A stretch of DNA of 58,694 bases from Bacteroidales bacterium (GTDB lineage: Bacteria > Bacteroidota > Bacteroidia > Bacteroidales > P3), in NCBI GenBank assembly GCA_016283745.1, contig JAEENM010000138.1:1-58694 (forward strand). The letters run 5' to 3'. The notes beneath the pieces are model-generated. The model was not told the origin of the DNA, did not search any database, and saw only the letters and a list, made by a program, of their open reading frames with translations. Made by a program: the position numbers and the translations under genes. Of this stretch, positions 24,849-33,269 are shown one piece after another (the stretch's first letter is position 1; the number at the start of each line of letters is the position of its first letter).

Positions 24849-25889
24849 TTAGATGCGGGTCTGCATAGCGGCCAGCATATTGCCGTAAACTTGGTTGAGT
24901 TCGGCCACTTTTCTCGACAGAGCGTCCACTTGTTCTTTGTAGCGGAGCACGTCGTCGGCTGAGTTGGCGAAATTGACAACCAAATCTTGGATGCGATCTT
25001 GAACTTCTTTTGTGGCTTGCAGCTGTGTGGATGAATTCTGGAGCTGCATCTCATACATTGCATTGATGGAGGAGAGGCTCGAAGCCATTTTCTTAAGCTC
25101 GTCGGCGTAAGAAACGTCTTCGGAGGAGAGGCTCTGTGCTGTCTCCCTGTAGATGGACGAAAGGTTGTCCACAGCGCTGGTGGCGTCCTGAATGCTCTTG
25201 AGGTATTCTTCGGAAACGCCGGCATTCACGCTGACATTCTCTGCGGTGCGACGGTAAGCTTCCGAAAGACTGTTGGCCGATTCGGCTGCGCCGTCGATGT
25301 TCTTCATGAGGTTTTCGTTGGCGGCTACCACCGAAGTAGCTTCGCTGATAGTGTTGGTGGTTTCGGCAAGTTTCTGCATGCCTTTACCCAGACTTTCGAT
25401 AAGTTCGGGACCAATTTTTGCCTCGTCGAGCATCTTGTCAAGCTGCTGCGAAACGGGATCTTGGTTGATAACCAACGTGCCACCGCCTTGAATATTCAGT
25501 CCACCGCCTTCAATATGAGCTCCGTCGCCGTGGGCGTGGCTCGGTTCAGCCTGTATCATTACTGGGTTGCCGTTTTCGTCAAGTACGGGGTTGCCGTCCT
25601 CATCGAGTTGCATCTGCAGTCCGCCTGCCTCGCCTTCGCCTTCTTTAACGCCAGCCAGTTCGGGATATACCAGACTCCAATCGTATTCAACGTGCAGAGG
25701 TTCGAAAGCTGAGAAGAAGAATATGATAGCCTCGGTACTCATACCTACCACAATCATAAGGTCGGCACCGGGCCAGTGCATGATCTTAAACATAGCTCCC
25801 ACGATTACGACTGATGCACCTACGCCGTAAAGTTTACCCATAAAGGATTTATATCCTTTGCTTCGTACTAAATTATCTATAAAGCTCAT
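24849..25889 (-). CDS. gldL: T9SS motor protein GldL/PorL
   Basis: Inner-membrane partner of GldM. The N-terminus has two membrane helices: about 22-38 (containing Lys35, then MHWPGAD) and about 44-62 (VGMSTEAIIFFFSAFEP, with Glu53). The membrane-embedded Glu in the second helix corresponds to the glutamate reported as essential for the proton pathway in Flavobacterium GldL. The rest, to residue 346, is cytoplasmic and mostly helical, with a Gly/His-rich spacer near 120-150. 63 bp after gldK. Confidence 0.95.
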   Translation of the reverse strand: MSFIDNLVRSKGYKSFMGKLYGVGASVVIVGAMFKIMHWPGADLMIVVGMSTEAIIFFFSAFEPLHVEYDWSLVYPELAGVKEGEGEAGGLQMQLDEDGNPVLDENGNPVMIQAEPSHAHGDGAHIEGGGLNIQGGGTLVINQDPVSQQLDKMLDEAKIGPELIESLGKGMQKLAETTNTISEATSVVAANENLMKNIDGAAESANSLSEAYRRTAENVSVNAGVSEEYLKSIQDATSAVDNLSSIYRETAQSLSSEDVSYADELKKMASSLSSINAMYEMQLQNSSTQLQATKEVQDRIQDLVVNFANSADDVLRYKEQVDALSRKVAELNQVYGNMLAAMQTRI

Positions 25890-25952
25890 AGTGAAAGAAT
25901 TTGTGTGTTTTTTTATGTGTTATTTTTATTGTTTTTGTTCTTTTATATTCTA

Positions 25953-27314
25953 TTAATATACATTGGATGCAGATTTCAGGTTATCGCCTTTAACACGGCC
26001 GAGGTACGACTGCACGCAACGGAAACCGATGTACGATTTGGCTGTATCCTGATATTCGTAAGTTCTGGTCTGCACCTGGATGTAGTATTTCTGGTCTTTC
26101 CACGAACCGCCTCTGACCACTTTGCGTTTCATAGCTTTGTCGTCTTCATCGTTAGCGTTGTACTGGTAAGACATTGCGAGGTTGTTACCCACAGTGTACA
26201 TGGATTCGTAGTAAGCGTCTTCGCACCATTCGGCTACGTTGCCGGACATATCGTACAGACCGAAGTCGTTAGGAGCGTAGTGGCCCACCATAAGAGTCTT
26301 CACACCGCCGTCGTCATCGAAGGCGCCGCGCAGGGGCTGGTAGTTAGCCAAGAAACAGCCGTTGCCGTTGCGGATGTAGGGACCGCCCCAAGGATACGAC
26401 ATATTGGACATACCGCCACGAGCAGCCCATTCCCATTCAGCCTCGCTGGGCAGACGGAAGTCGCACATCTGTGCGTAGCCGATGTTGGCAAGGTGGTTGT
26501 TGAGGTATTGCGAACGCCACACGCAGAATGCTTTGGCCTGTACCCAGCTAACACCAACAACAGGATAGTTGTCGTATGCGGGCGAGGTGAAATACTGACG
26601 TGTGAAGTCCTCGTTGTTCGAATATGTGTAGTCGTGCATCCAGCAGAGGGTGTCGGGGTACACATTAACCACTTCTTTCTTTATAAACTGACTTCTGTTG
26701 TTGAGACCTTTCGGACGGTTGGCAAACATAGAGCCTTTGAGCTCGCCTTTGTTGGACACGCCTTCTTTCTCTTTCTTGGAAGCAGCCTGGTAGTCTATCC
26801 AATAATACTCATAGTTGAGTTTGGCGGGGTCTATGTCTCTTTTGCGGTAGAAACGGTCTTTCTCGGCGAGGTACATGGGTTCAAGTGCTTCGCGCGATTC
26901 CTGTTCGTCCCAGTTGATTCTTGTTCTGTTGTCGAGCAGTGCGGGTTCGATGGGTTCGCCATACTGGTCTTCTTCGATAAGATAACCTTCAACACCGGCT
27001 TCGCCGAGGAGTCTGCGTGCTATGGAGTCTCTCACATAGTAAACAAACTGGCGGTACTCGTTGTTGGTGATTTCTGTCTCGTCCATGAAGAACGAAACTA
27101 CCTGAACGGTACGTTCGGGGGTGGTTACACCATATATATTGTCTTGGTTACCTCCTCCCATAATGAAGTTTCCTTGTTCAACAAAGATCATACCGGCAAG
27201 GTCCATATCCTCGAAAACGGGACGGTCTGTAACGCCTGTCAGTTCGCCTTTGCTGCTTGAGCCGCAGCTCCAAAGCAATGCGGCTCCACCGAGCAATAAA
27301 AACAACCTTTTCAT
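25953..27314 (-). CDS. gldK: T9SS lipoprotein GldK/PorK
   Basis: Outer-membrane lipoprotein that forms the periplasmic ring of the secretion system with GldN. The chosen start at 27314 gives MKRLFLLLGGAALLWSCGSS with a lipobox Cys at residue 17; an in-frame ATG at 27338 only adds eight polar residues before it. The 453-residue protein has the formylglycine-generating-enzyme (SUMF1) fold: FIMGGGNQDNI, DETEITNNEYRQFVYYVRDS, then YPVVGVSWVQAKAFCVWRSQ, LPSEAEWEWAARGG and VVRGGSWKDQKYY near the end. In GldK this fold is structural rather than catalytic. 90 bp after porP. Confidence 0.95.
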   Translation of the reverse strand: MKRLFLLLGGAALLWSCGSSSKGELTGVTDRPVFEDMDLAGMIFVEQGNFIMGGGNQDNIYGVTTPERTVQVVSFFMDETEITNNEYRQFVYYVRDSIARRLLGEAGVEGYLIEEDQYGEPIEPALLDNRTRINWDEQESREALEPMYLAEKDRFYRKRDIDPAKLNYEYYWIDYQAASKKEKEGVSNKGELKGSMFANRPKGLNNRSQFIKKEVVNVYPDTLCWMHDYTYSNNEDFTRQYFTSPAYDNYPVVGVSWVQAKAFCVWRSQYLNNHLANIGYAQMCDFRLPSEAEWEWAARGGMSNMSYPWGGPYIRNGNGCFLANYQPLRGAFDDDGGVKTLMVGHYAPNDFGLYDMSGNVAEWCEDAYYESMYTVGNNLAMSYQYNANDEDDKAMKRKVVRGGSWKDQKYYIQVQTRTYEYQDTAKSYIGFRCVQSYLGRVKGDNLKSASNVY

Positions 27315-27404
27315 ATCTTTAAAGTTTTTTATGTTCATAACTGTTTTTATATTCTAATGTGTTTAATGTGCGTTTTACGTCGTTTTTTATGTAAGGTTAC
27401 GTGT

Positions 27405-28430
27405 TTACATAAAATAAATTGAGTTGATGTAGCTTGAAGGTATTGCTTTCTTGGGTATAATCTTGAAGCAGTATTTGAGATAGAGCTCCAACGTTCCTTT
27501 ACTGCGTGCCGATTTATATGTACCCAGTTTGGAAGTTGTGATATCATATGCCATACCTATTCTGAAGTTTTTCCAATTTACGCCGGCGAGTATCGACACA
27601 GCATCCTGAATACGGTAGCTTGCACCGAGCCAGAAGGTGTTCTGATACAGAAGCAGGCACGAAACATCGAGCTGCATGGTGGAGAAGTCGGCGGTTTTTA
27701 TAAGCAGCGAGGGCAGCAAGTGATAGCTCTTGTCGTAGAATTCGTAGTCATATCCAGCGAAACCATAGATGGAACGGGCGTTTTTGTAGTTGAGCACGGC
27801 GCTCTCGGCTCCGAGAAGGTTTTTGGCCGACAGGCCTAAATAGAGATGTCCGGGTTCAGTGTAGTAAACGCCTACTGCGGCGTCGAAAATCATATCGGAT
27901 TCTGTTTTACGCGAAGAGAGAACGGGGTCGGGGTCCTGATCACGGTCCACGGGATTGGTGACGTCGCCCGTAAGAGCGCTGTAACCTACCAGATTGGCAT
28001 AGTCCAGATTGCCACTGGAGAGGTTGGCTTCAACACCGATTGCAAGGCTTCCGCGAGGGGTAAAGAAACGGTAGGCGTAGTCGAGGCCGATGTTGATGGC
28101 GCTGTAGAAACCGAGTTTGTTGGTAAGTACGGAGAGTCCAATGCCGCCATGCAGGAAGTTGACGGGCATATCGAAGGAGAACAGTATGTTTTGAGGTGTT
28201 GCGCCCGGTGCTATGTCGCCTCCGGGAGAGGTCAGTTCCAAGCCCAACCACTGGTTACGGTATAAGCCTGAAAAACAGATTGAACCCACGCTACCAGCGT
28301 ATGCCGGGTTGTAGGACAGCCTGTTGAACATATATTGCGAGAACTGGGCTTGTTGTTGGGCATAACCAACGCACGAAAATGCCGTTATCAACACAAAAAC
28401 TGATACTTTTTTGATTAATCCGATTTTCAT
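27405..28430 (-). CDS. porP: PorP/SprF family outer-membrane protein
   Basis: Predicted outer-membrane beta-barrel of 341 residues, first gene of the T9SS operon. Signal peptide residues 1-24, then the family signature QFSQYMFNRLSYNPAYAGS. The remainder alternates short amphipathic strands, for example GGIGLSVLTNKLGFYSAINI and HLYLGLSAKNLLG. PorP/SprF proteins tether or stabilise specific T9SS components or substrates at the outer membrane. A -7 box (28529-28536) lies about 100 bp upstream, so the operon is probably transcribed from there. Confidence 0.92.
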   Translation of the reverse strand: MKIGLIKKVSVFVLITAFSCVGYAQQQAQFSQYMFNRLSYNPAYAGSVGSICFSGLYRNQWLGLELTSPGGDIAPGATPQNILFSFDMPVNFLHGGIGLSVLTNKLGFYSAINIGLDYAYRFFTPRGSLAIGVEANLSSGNLDYANLVGYSALTGDVTNPVDRDQDPDPVLSSRKTESDMIFDAAVGVYYTEPGHLYLGLSAKNLLGAESAVLNYKNARSIYGFAGYDYEFYDKSYHLLPSLLIKTADFSTMQLDVSCLLLYQNTFWLGASYRIQDAVSILAGVNWKNFRIGMAYDITTSKLGTYKSARSKGTLELYLKYCFKIIPKKAIPSSYINSIYFM

Positions 28431-28528
28431 GGTTATGCCTATTTATAATTTACAAAGTTTTCATTATCAATCATATAAACAGCTTTATTCTGTTATAAAT
28501 TGCGTTTTTACGTATAAAATACAACCTG

Positions 28529-28536
28529 CAAAGATA
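28529..28536 (-). promoter_or_regulatory. -7 promoter box of the T9SS operon
   Basis: Minus strand TATCTTTG; no clear TTTG box at the usual spacing. Confidence 0.5.
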
Positions 28537-28612
28537 CCATTTTTTACGCAATCCACCTAATTATTTCGCGAATATTTTTTATATTTTTTTCAACTATTTG
28601 ATTTTCAGTACA

Positions 28613-29416
28613 TTATTTTTCGCCATCATTTTCTATAGTTACCTGATATTTCGGATGTTTGGCTATGAAGTGCGTGGTAAACTTGTCAATGTCGTTGTTT
28701 AGTATTATTTCTATCCTCAGACTATCGGTATTGTTCACTATTTTTGCGTTGCGCGAAATTGAGGGGTTCATCTCGTCGAGGATGTCCTCGGCCACGTCGG
28801 TGCTTTCTATGTTGGAGATGATGATTTTCGCCGGAGTTTGTTTCTGGGGGGGGGTCTTTTCTTTTGCTTTTGCAGTATTTTTGGCTACTGTATTGGTTTT
28901 GGTTTGTGTTTGGGTTGCCGACGCTGTGTTATTATCATTCTCGGCCACCGGTGGCGGTGTGGGCAATTTCGAGAACGATTGTATTATCGACAAGATGCTG
29001 TCGGAGTATTCGTTCGGCATGGAGTCCTGCCGCTGCCACAGGGCCTCGCCTCCTTCGCCCAACGATGACACCAGCACCCGGGCCACTCCTTTGCGTTTTG
29101 TTAGTCCTATGCGTTCGGCGGCTATTCCGGCAAGGTCGATCACATTGGAGCCCACGCAGCGGTCGTTCACTTTCACGACCACCCATTTTTTGGTCACTGT
29201 GTCCACGACAAGCACGTATGTGCCCAGTCGCATATTTTTGTGTGCCGCTGTATATTTCTTTTGTGTGAAACGTTCGCCGCTGGAGGTTTTGCGGTTCACG
29301 AACTTGTTATGGTAACGGGTGGCTATATGCCGCTGGTTTACCATATCCTGAGCGTTAGCTGCTCCAAATAAAGGGATTATGAATAATAGAATTATCAGTG
29401 TTTTCCATTTATGCAT
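28613..29416 (-). CDS. RlpA-like double-psi beta-barrel protein
   Basis: A 267-residue exported protein. After the signal peptide (about 1-22, ending GAANAQ) comes the RlpA-type barrel (about 28-115): ATRYHNKFVNRKTSSGERFT, THKNMRLGTYV-like segment, VVVKVNDRCVG and VIDLAGIAAERIGL. RlpA proteins bind or cleave glycan strands lacking stem peptides at the septum. The start at 29416 is preferred over an in-frame ATG at 29521, which would read through the pta terminator. A Thr/Lys-rich linker follows, interrupted by nine consecutive C on the coding strand (28846-28854), and then a C-terminal domain of about 70 residues that is not a recognisable SPOR domain. The C tract is a candidate slippage site. 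Confidence 0.8.
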   Translation of the reverse strand: MHKWKTLIILLFIIPLFGAANAQDMVNQRHIATRYHNKFVNRKTSSGERFTQKKYTAAHKNMRLGTYVLVVDTVTKKWVVVKVNDRCVGSNVIDLAGIAAERIGLTKRKGVARVLVSSLGEGGEALWQRQDSMPNEYSDSILSIIQSFSKLPTPPPVAENDNNTASATQTQTKTNTVAKNTAKAKEKTPPQKQTPAKIIISNIESTDVAEDILDEMNPSISRNAKIVNNTDSLRIEIILNNDIDKFTTHFIAKHPKYQVTIENDGEK

Positions 29417-29434
29417 AGTAAATAGTATTGGTCC

Positions 29435-29470
29435 GACAAAAAGCACAGAAGGGCTTTTGGCCCTTCTGTT
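29435..29470 (-). terminator. Terminator of pta
   Basis: ACAGAAGGGC/GCCCTTCTGT (29445-29454 and 29460-29469), followed on the minus strand by GC and five T. Located 11 bp past the pta stop. Confidence 0.88.
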
Positions 29471-29480
29471 GCTATGTGTT

Positions 29481-30482
29481 TTATTTGCCTGAGGCTTGTG
29501 TAGCTGTGATGGCCACAACATTTACGATATCTTCTACGGAGCATCCGCGCGAGAGGTCGTTGATGGGGGCTGCCATACCCTGCATGATGGGTCCTATGGC
29601 CTCGGCTTCGGCGAAACGCTGAACGAGCTTGTAGGCGATGTTGCCCACTTCCAACGAGGGGAACACAAGCACGTTGGCCTTGCCTGCCACGGGGCTGCCG
29701 GGGGCTTTGGAGGCGCCAACCTTGGGAACGATGGCTGCGTCGGCCTGGAGGTCGCCGTCGATAACGAGGTCGGGGTTCATCTCCTTGGCAATGCGTGTGG
29801 CGTTGACCACTTTGTCGACGAGTTCGTGTTTGGCGGAGCCTTTAGTGGAGAAGCTCAGCATAGCGATACGCGGGTCGATGCCGGCGATGTTCTTGGCTGT
29901 CTGGGCTGTAACAACGGCTATCTGGGCCAGTTTGTTTTCGTCGGTGTTGGGGTCGGCTGCGCAGTCGGCGAAGACCATGATACCGTCGTCACCCCATTTC
30001 TTGTCTTTGAACACCATGATGAAGGCACCGGAAACGACACTGATGCCGGGGAGGGTCTTAACTATCTGGAAAGCGGGACGCAGCACGTCACCGGTAGCGT
30101 TGCGGGCACCTGCCACTTCGCCGTCGGCTTCCTTGTTTTTGATAAGCAGTGTGCCGAGGTACAGGGGGTCTTCCACCAGTTTCAGGGCTTCGGGCATCTG
30201 CATGCCTTTGCTTTTGCGTATTTCGCACAGCATCTGTGCGTAAAATTCCTTCTTGGGGTTGTTCAGCGGGTCGATGATGGTGGCTTTGTCGATGTTTTTA
30301 AGTCCCCATTCGGCGGCCAGCTTTTTGATGTCAGCCTCGTTGCCGAGGAGTATCAGTTTTGCAAGACCTTCTTCAAGGATGATGTCTGCTGCTTTGAGTG
30401 TACGTTCCTCGTTGCCTTCGGGCAATACGATGCATTTGCCGGCAGCTTTGGCAGATGCTTTGATTTTTGACATTAAGTCCAT
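29481..30482 (-). CDS. pta: Phosphate acetyltransferase
   Basis: Interconverts acetyl-CoA and acetyl phosphate, the first step of acetate formation. The 333-residue protein is the short, single-domain form. Visible family features: KCIVLPEGNEERTLKAADII at the N-terminus, GTLLIKNKEADGEVAGARNAT (about 113-133), VFADCAADPNTDENKLAQIA, and NVLVFPSLEVGNIAYKLVQR (about 280-300). It starts 12 bp after the stop of the secreted protease gene, so read-through from that promoter is likely. No ackA gene is adjacent. Confidence 0.95.
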   Translation of the reverse strand: MDLMSKIKASAKAAGKCIVLPEGNEERTLKAADIILEEGLAKLILLGNEADIKKLAAEWGLKNIDKATIIDPLNNPKKEFYAQMLCEIRKSKGMQMPEALKLVEDPLYLGTLLIKNKEADGEVAGARNATGDVLRPAFQIVKTLPGISVVSGAFIMVFKDKKWGDDGIMVFADCAADPNTDENKLAQIAVVTAQTAKNIAGIDPRIAMLSFSTKGSAKHELVDKVVNATRIAKEMNPDLVIDGDLQADAAIVPKVGASKAPGSPVAGKANVLVFPSLEVGNIAYKLVQRFAEAEAIGPIMQGMAAPINDLSRGCSVEDIVNVVAITATQASGK

Positions 30483-30494
30483 AACAATCTGTAT

Positions 30495-32144
30495 TTATTT
30501 GTTTATCAATATTGGTTTCACGTATCGGTGGTCATTCACGTCGATTTCCAAGCGGTAGGCTCCGTTGTGAAGGCCAGAGAGATTAATCTTGTGCACCTGC
30601 GTTGATAGGACGGTTCTTGCTTGCAGCACCTGACGTCCCATCATATCGTAAACGGTGTAGGTGGCCACTCCAAGTTCTGGGACTTCTACATTAAACAAGC
30701 CTCTCGACGGGTTTGGATAAACTGAAATGGAACGGTCTTCGGGTTCGGGCGTTTCTATCCCCAATGAGTTGTAATTCATTCCAGAAACAGAGGTGGCACC
30801 ACTGTTGTTGGGGGCAAGCCAGTTGCTTAGACGTGTGGTGTTTGTGCCTCCGCCTGTCCACGACTTGTCGAAACGACCGTACATATCGTACATGTTTGAT
30901 GCGTCATTAATATAGGCACAGTCGCTCTTACCGCCTTGGAGCTGACCTATTATCAGTTTGTTGGCGTTGAACAGCGGCGAACCGGACGAACCGCCCTCTA
31001 CACATCCTTGGTTTGAAGTCCCTGTTTTCCATTTCACATACCAGAAATTAGTATAACCCGATTGGCTTATTGCCTGCACACTATTAGGAATGGATATTTT
31101 TTTCCAATCGCCATTTGGATGGTGGATGCAGCATCCTACGAGGGACGAGGTGCTTCGGGTCCAACCTGCACAATAGACATTGTATGAGGATGGTATGTTG
31201 CTGTTTATCTTCATAAGAAGGAAGTCCGAGTTAGAATAATTGGCAAGTTTTGTGGCACCGGTAAGTGACTGGTTACGTTGTCCTACAGAACCGGAGCAGG
31301 TGCTTGTCTGCGCATTAAAATAGAAAGTGAATGTTACACTGGTAAGGTTTCTAAAATCGCTGATGCAGTGGTTTGCCGAAAGCATATAATTGTTTTTCTC
31401 GTTTCGAGTGTTGTTTATCATAGCACCTGTACACATATAGCCGTAACCGGCATAAGTCATATACATAAGCACCACGGAGCGTTTCTGGTCTGCCCAGTTT
31501 GAGCCTACGGAGCATGCCACATTTATCTGGCAACTACCGGACTCGTTGTCTAGAATTTTATCTCGTTTCTTATTGCGGAAATCGAGGAATCCTTTGTAGC
31601 CGTGCGCCACCTGCGATATTTCCAGAGTGCCCTGTCCGGCCACTTCGGCAGGTTCGTAGTATTCTATAATAAATTCGTCGCCCGGGAGTGCCTGCGAGTA
31701 GAAACCGCCATTTTCCTCGGTATTTTCAATGTTGAAACTGCCGAGAACGAGGTCCTTATCAGGGGTGTAGATGAACAACTCGGCACCCTCGGGAATGTCG
31801 TACTTGCTGAAAATGGGGAACGTATGCTCGGCACCTTCGGTCCTGATACCCAGTCGCCACACCATATCGCCGTTAGGCAGGCGGGTGGTAACGCCATCGG
31901 TTTTGTTGGAGAGGTTCACCTCCTGCATCACGCTGAGACGGTAGGGATGTCCTTTGCCGTCTATCTCCATATCTTCGGCAATGTATTTGGCATTGTCGAT
32001 TTTCTCAAGGTTGGCAAACGGCACCTGCACTTTGCCCAGAGTGGGTTCGGTTTCGATGCGCGGTTTTCCGCCATAGCTGATTTGTGCGTTCAACTGCAAA
32101 GCGAAAGCTGCAATTGCAATGAATGAAAAAAATCGTTTTACCAT
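30495..32144 (-). CDS. Secreted trypsin-like (lysyl-endopeptidase-like) protease with T9SS sorting domain
   Basis: An extracellular serine protease of 549 residues. Signal peptide 1-20 (ending LQLNAQ), a prodomain to about 200, and a catalytic domain with the full triad: His259 in LSANHC, Asp307 in SNSDFLLMKI and Ser387 in EGGSSGSPLF. Several cysteines around these sites (CQINVAC, CTGAM, CAGW, GCVEG) suggest the disulfides of lysyl-endopeptidase-type enzymes. The last 80 residues are a type A T9SS C-terminal sorting domain, with ISVYPNPSRGLFNVEV and YDMMGRQVLQ. It should be exported by Sec, then by the PorKLMN system encoded 2 kb away. A -7 box lies at 32167-32174; pta follows after 12 bp. 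Confidence 0.9.
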   Translation of the reverse strand: MVKRFFSFIAIAAFALQLNAQISYGGKPRIETEPTLGKVQVPFANLEKIDNAKYIAEDMEIDGKGHPYRLSVMQEVNLSNKTDGVTTRLPNGDMVWRLGIRTEGAEHTFPIFSKYDIPEGAELFIYTPDKDLVLGSFNIENTEENGGFYSQALPGDEFIIEYYEPAEVAGQGTLEISQVAHGYKGFLDFRNKKRDKILDNESGSCQINVACSVGSNWADQKRSVVLMYMTYAGYGYMCTGAMINNTRNEKNNYMLSANHCISDFRNLTSVTFTFYFNAQTSTCSGSVGQRNQSLTGATKLANYSNSDFLLMKINSNIPSSYNVYCAGWTRSTSSLVGCCIHHPNGDWKKISIPNSVQAISQSGYTNFWYVKWKTGTSNQGCVEGGSSGSPLFNANKLIIGQLQGGKSDCAYINDASNMYDMYGRFDKSWTGGGTNTTRLSNWLAPNNSGATSVSGMNYNSLGIETPEPEDRSISVYPNPSRGLFNVEVPELGVATYTVYDMMGRQVLQARTVLSTQVHKINLSGLHNGAYRLEIDVNDHRYVKPILINK

Positions 32145-32166
32145 AACATCAAACTTTTTAATCGTG

Positions 32167-32174
32167 CAAAAATA
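32167..32174 (-). promoter_or_regulatory. -7 promoter box of the secreted protease gene
   Basis: Minus strand TATTTTTG, 22 bp upstream of the start codon at 32144; a weak TTGA lies about 20 bp further upstream. Confidence 0.45.
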
Positions 32175-32315
32175 CGATTTTTAATCGGGATTATCAATTA
32201 TTTTTGCTAAACCACATTGGTTTAGTCGGTTGCAAAACAAAAATATTACGCAAAAACATTTTCTGTGATATGCGAAAATGCATTTTTGACACCTAAAAGA
32301 AGGGAAAAAAATGTC

Positions 32316-33254
32316 TCAGTCGTTCGACTGTGCGAGATTCTGCAAATCTATCACGGCGAGGTCGGTGGCGGCGATGGTATTGGGGAAAATGGCCTGTGCC
32401 TCGTCGAGCAGAGGGGTGATATCTTTGAAACGAGCGGAGAAGTGCGTGAGCAGGAGCTGCGACACTTCGGCCTGTTTGGCCAGCGTTGCGGCCTGCACGG
32501 TGGTGCCGTGCCCTTTGCTGAGCGCCAGCTCGGTATTCTTGGAGTCAAAGGTGCAGTCGAAGCAGAGCAGGTCCACGCCTTTGATGGCCGGGATGAGGTT
32601 TTCGTTGTATGTGGTGTCGCAGCAATAGGCGTAGCGACGAATAGGCTTGGGCGGCTGTGTGAGCTGCGAGTTGGGAACAACGGTGCCGTCGGGCAAGGTA
32701 AGGTCGGCGCCCTGCTTTACGCGAAGCAGGTCGTCGTTGGCGAGGGTGTATTTCTTGCACACATCGCGTTTGAGCGAGAGCGAGTTCTTGGGCTGTTCGG
32801 CAATGACAAAACCGTATGTCTCGATGGAATGGTAGATGGGGAAAGAGGTGATGCGGCACTTGGAGTTTTCGAAAATTGTCTGTGGCGTTTCGGGAGCAAG
32901 GGTGTGGATTGTGAGTTGGAAATTGAGTTGGGTGTCGCTTACGCGGAAAATGGCGTCGATCACTTCGTCCAAGCCTTTGGGAGCGTAAATGTCGAGGGGC
33001 TCGGTGCGGCCGCACAGGTGCATGGAGGATATAAGTCCGGGCAGTCCGAAGAAATGGTCGCCGTGAAGATGCGAGATGAGTATGGTGCCTATGGACTGCA
33101 TTTTTACATGCGACCTACGGATCTGGTTCTGCACCCCCTCACCGGCGTCGATAAGAATCTTAAAACCTTCGACATTAACCACCTGCCCCGAACACGAACG
33201 GTGGCCGGTAGGCATCGAAGCGCCGCTTCCCAAAACTGTCAGATAAAATCCCAT
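32316..33254 (-). CDS. rnz: Ribonuclease Z
   Basis: Zinc-dependent endonuclease that removes 3' trailers from tRNA precursors. The 312-residue protein has the metallo-beta-lactamase motif SHLHGDHFFGLPGL (His62, His64, Asp66, His67), an N-terminal VLGSGASMPT and a C-terminal LLLTHFSARFKD with a metal-binding His. Length matches the short bacterial form (ElaC). Last gene of the apparent tyrS-symporter-DUF4831-rnz operon, 15 bp after the DUF4831 stop. Confidence 0.95.
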   Translation of the reverse strand: MGFYLTVLGSGASMPTGHRSCSGQVVNVEGFKILIDAGEGVQNQIRRSHVKMQSIGTILISHLHGDHFFGLPGLISSMHLCGRTEPLDIYAPKGLDEVIDAIFRVSDTQLNFQLTIHTLAPETPQTIFENSKCRITSFPIYHSIETYGFVIAEQPKNSLSLKRDVCKKYTLANDDLLRVKQGADLTLPDGTVVPNSQLTQPPKPIRRYAYCCDTTYNENLIPAIKGVDLLCFDCTFDSKNTELALSKGHGTTVQAATLAKQAEVSQLLLTHFSARFKDITPLLDEAQAIFPNTIAATDLAVIDLQNLAQSND

Positions 33255-33269
33255 CGTCGAAGTGTTTTT

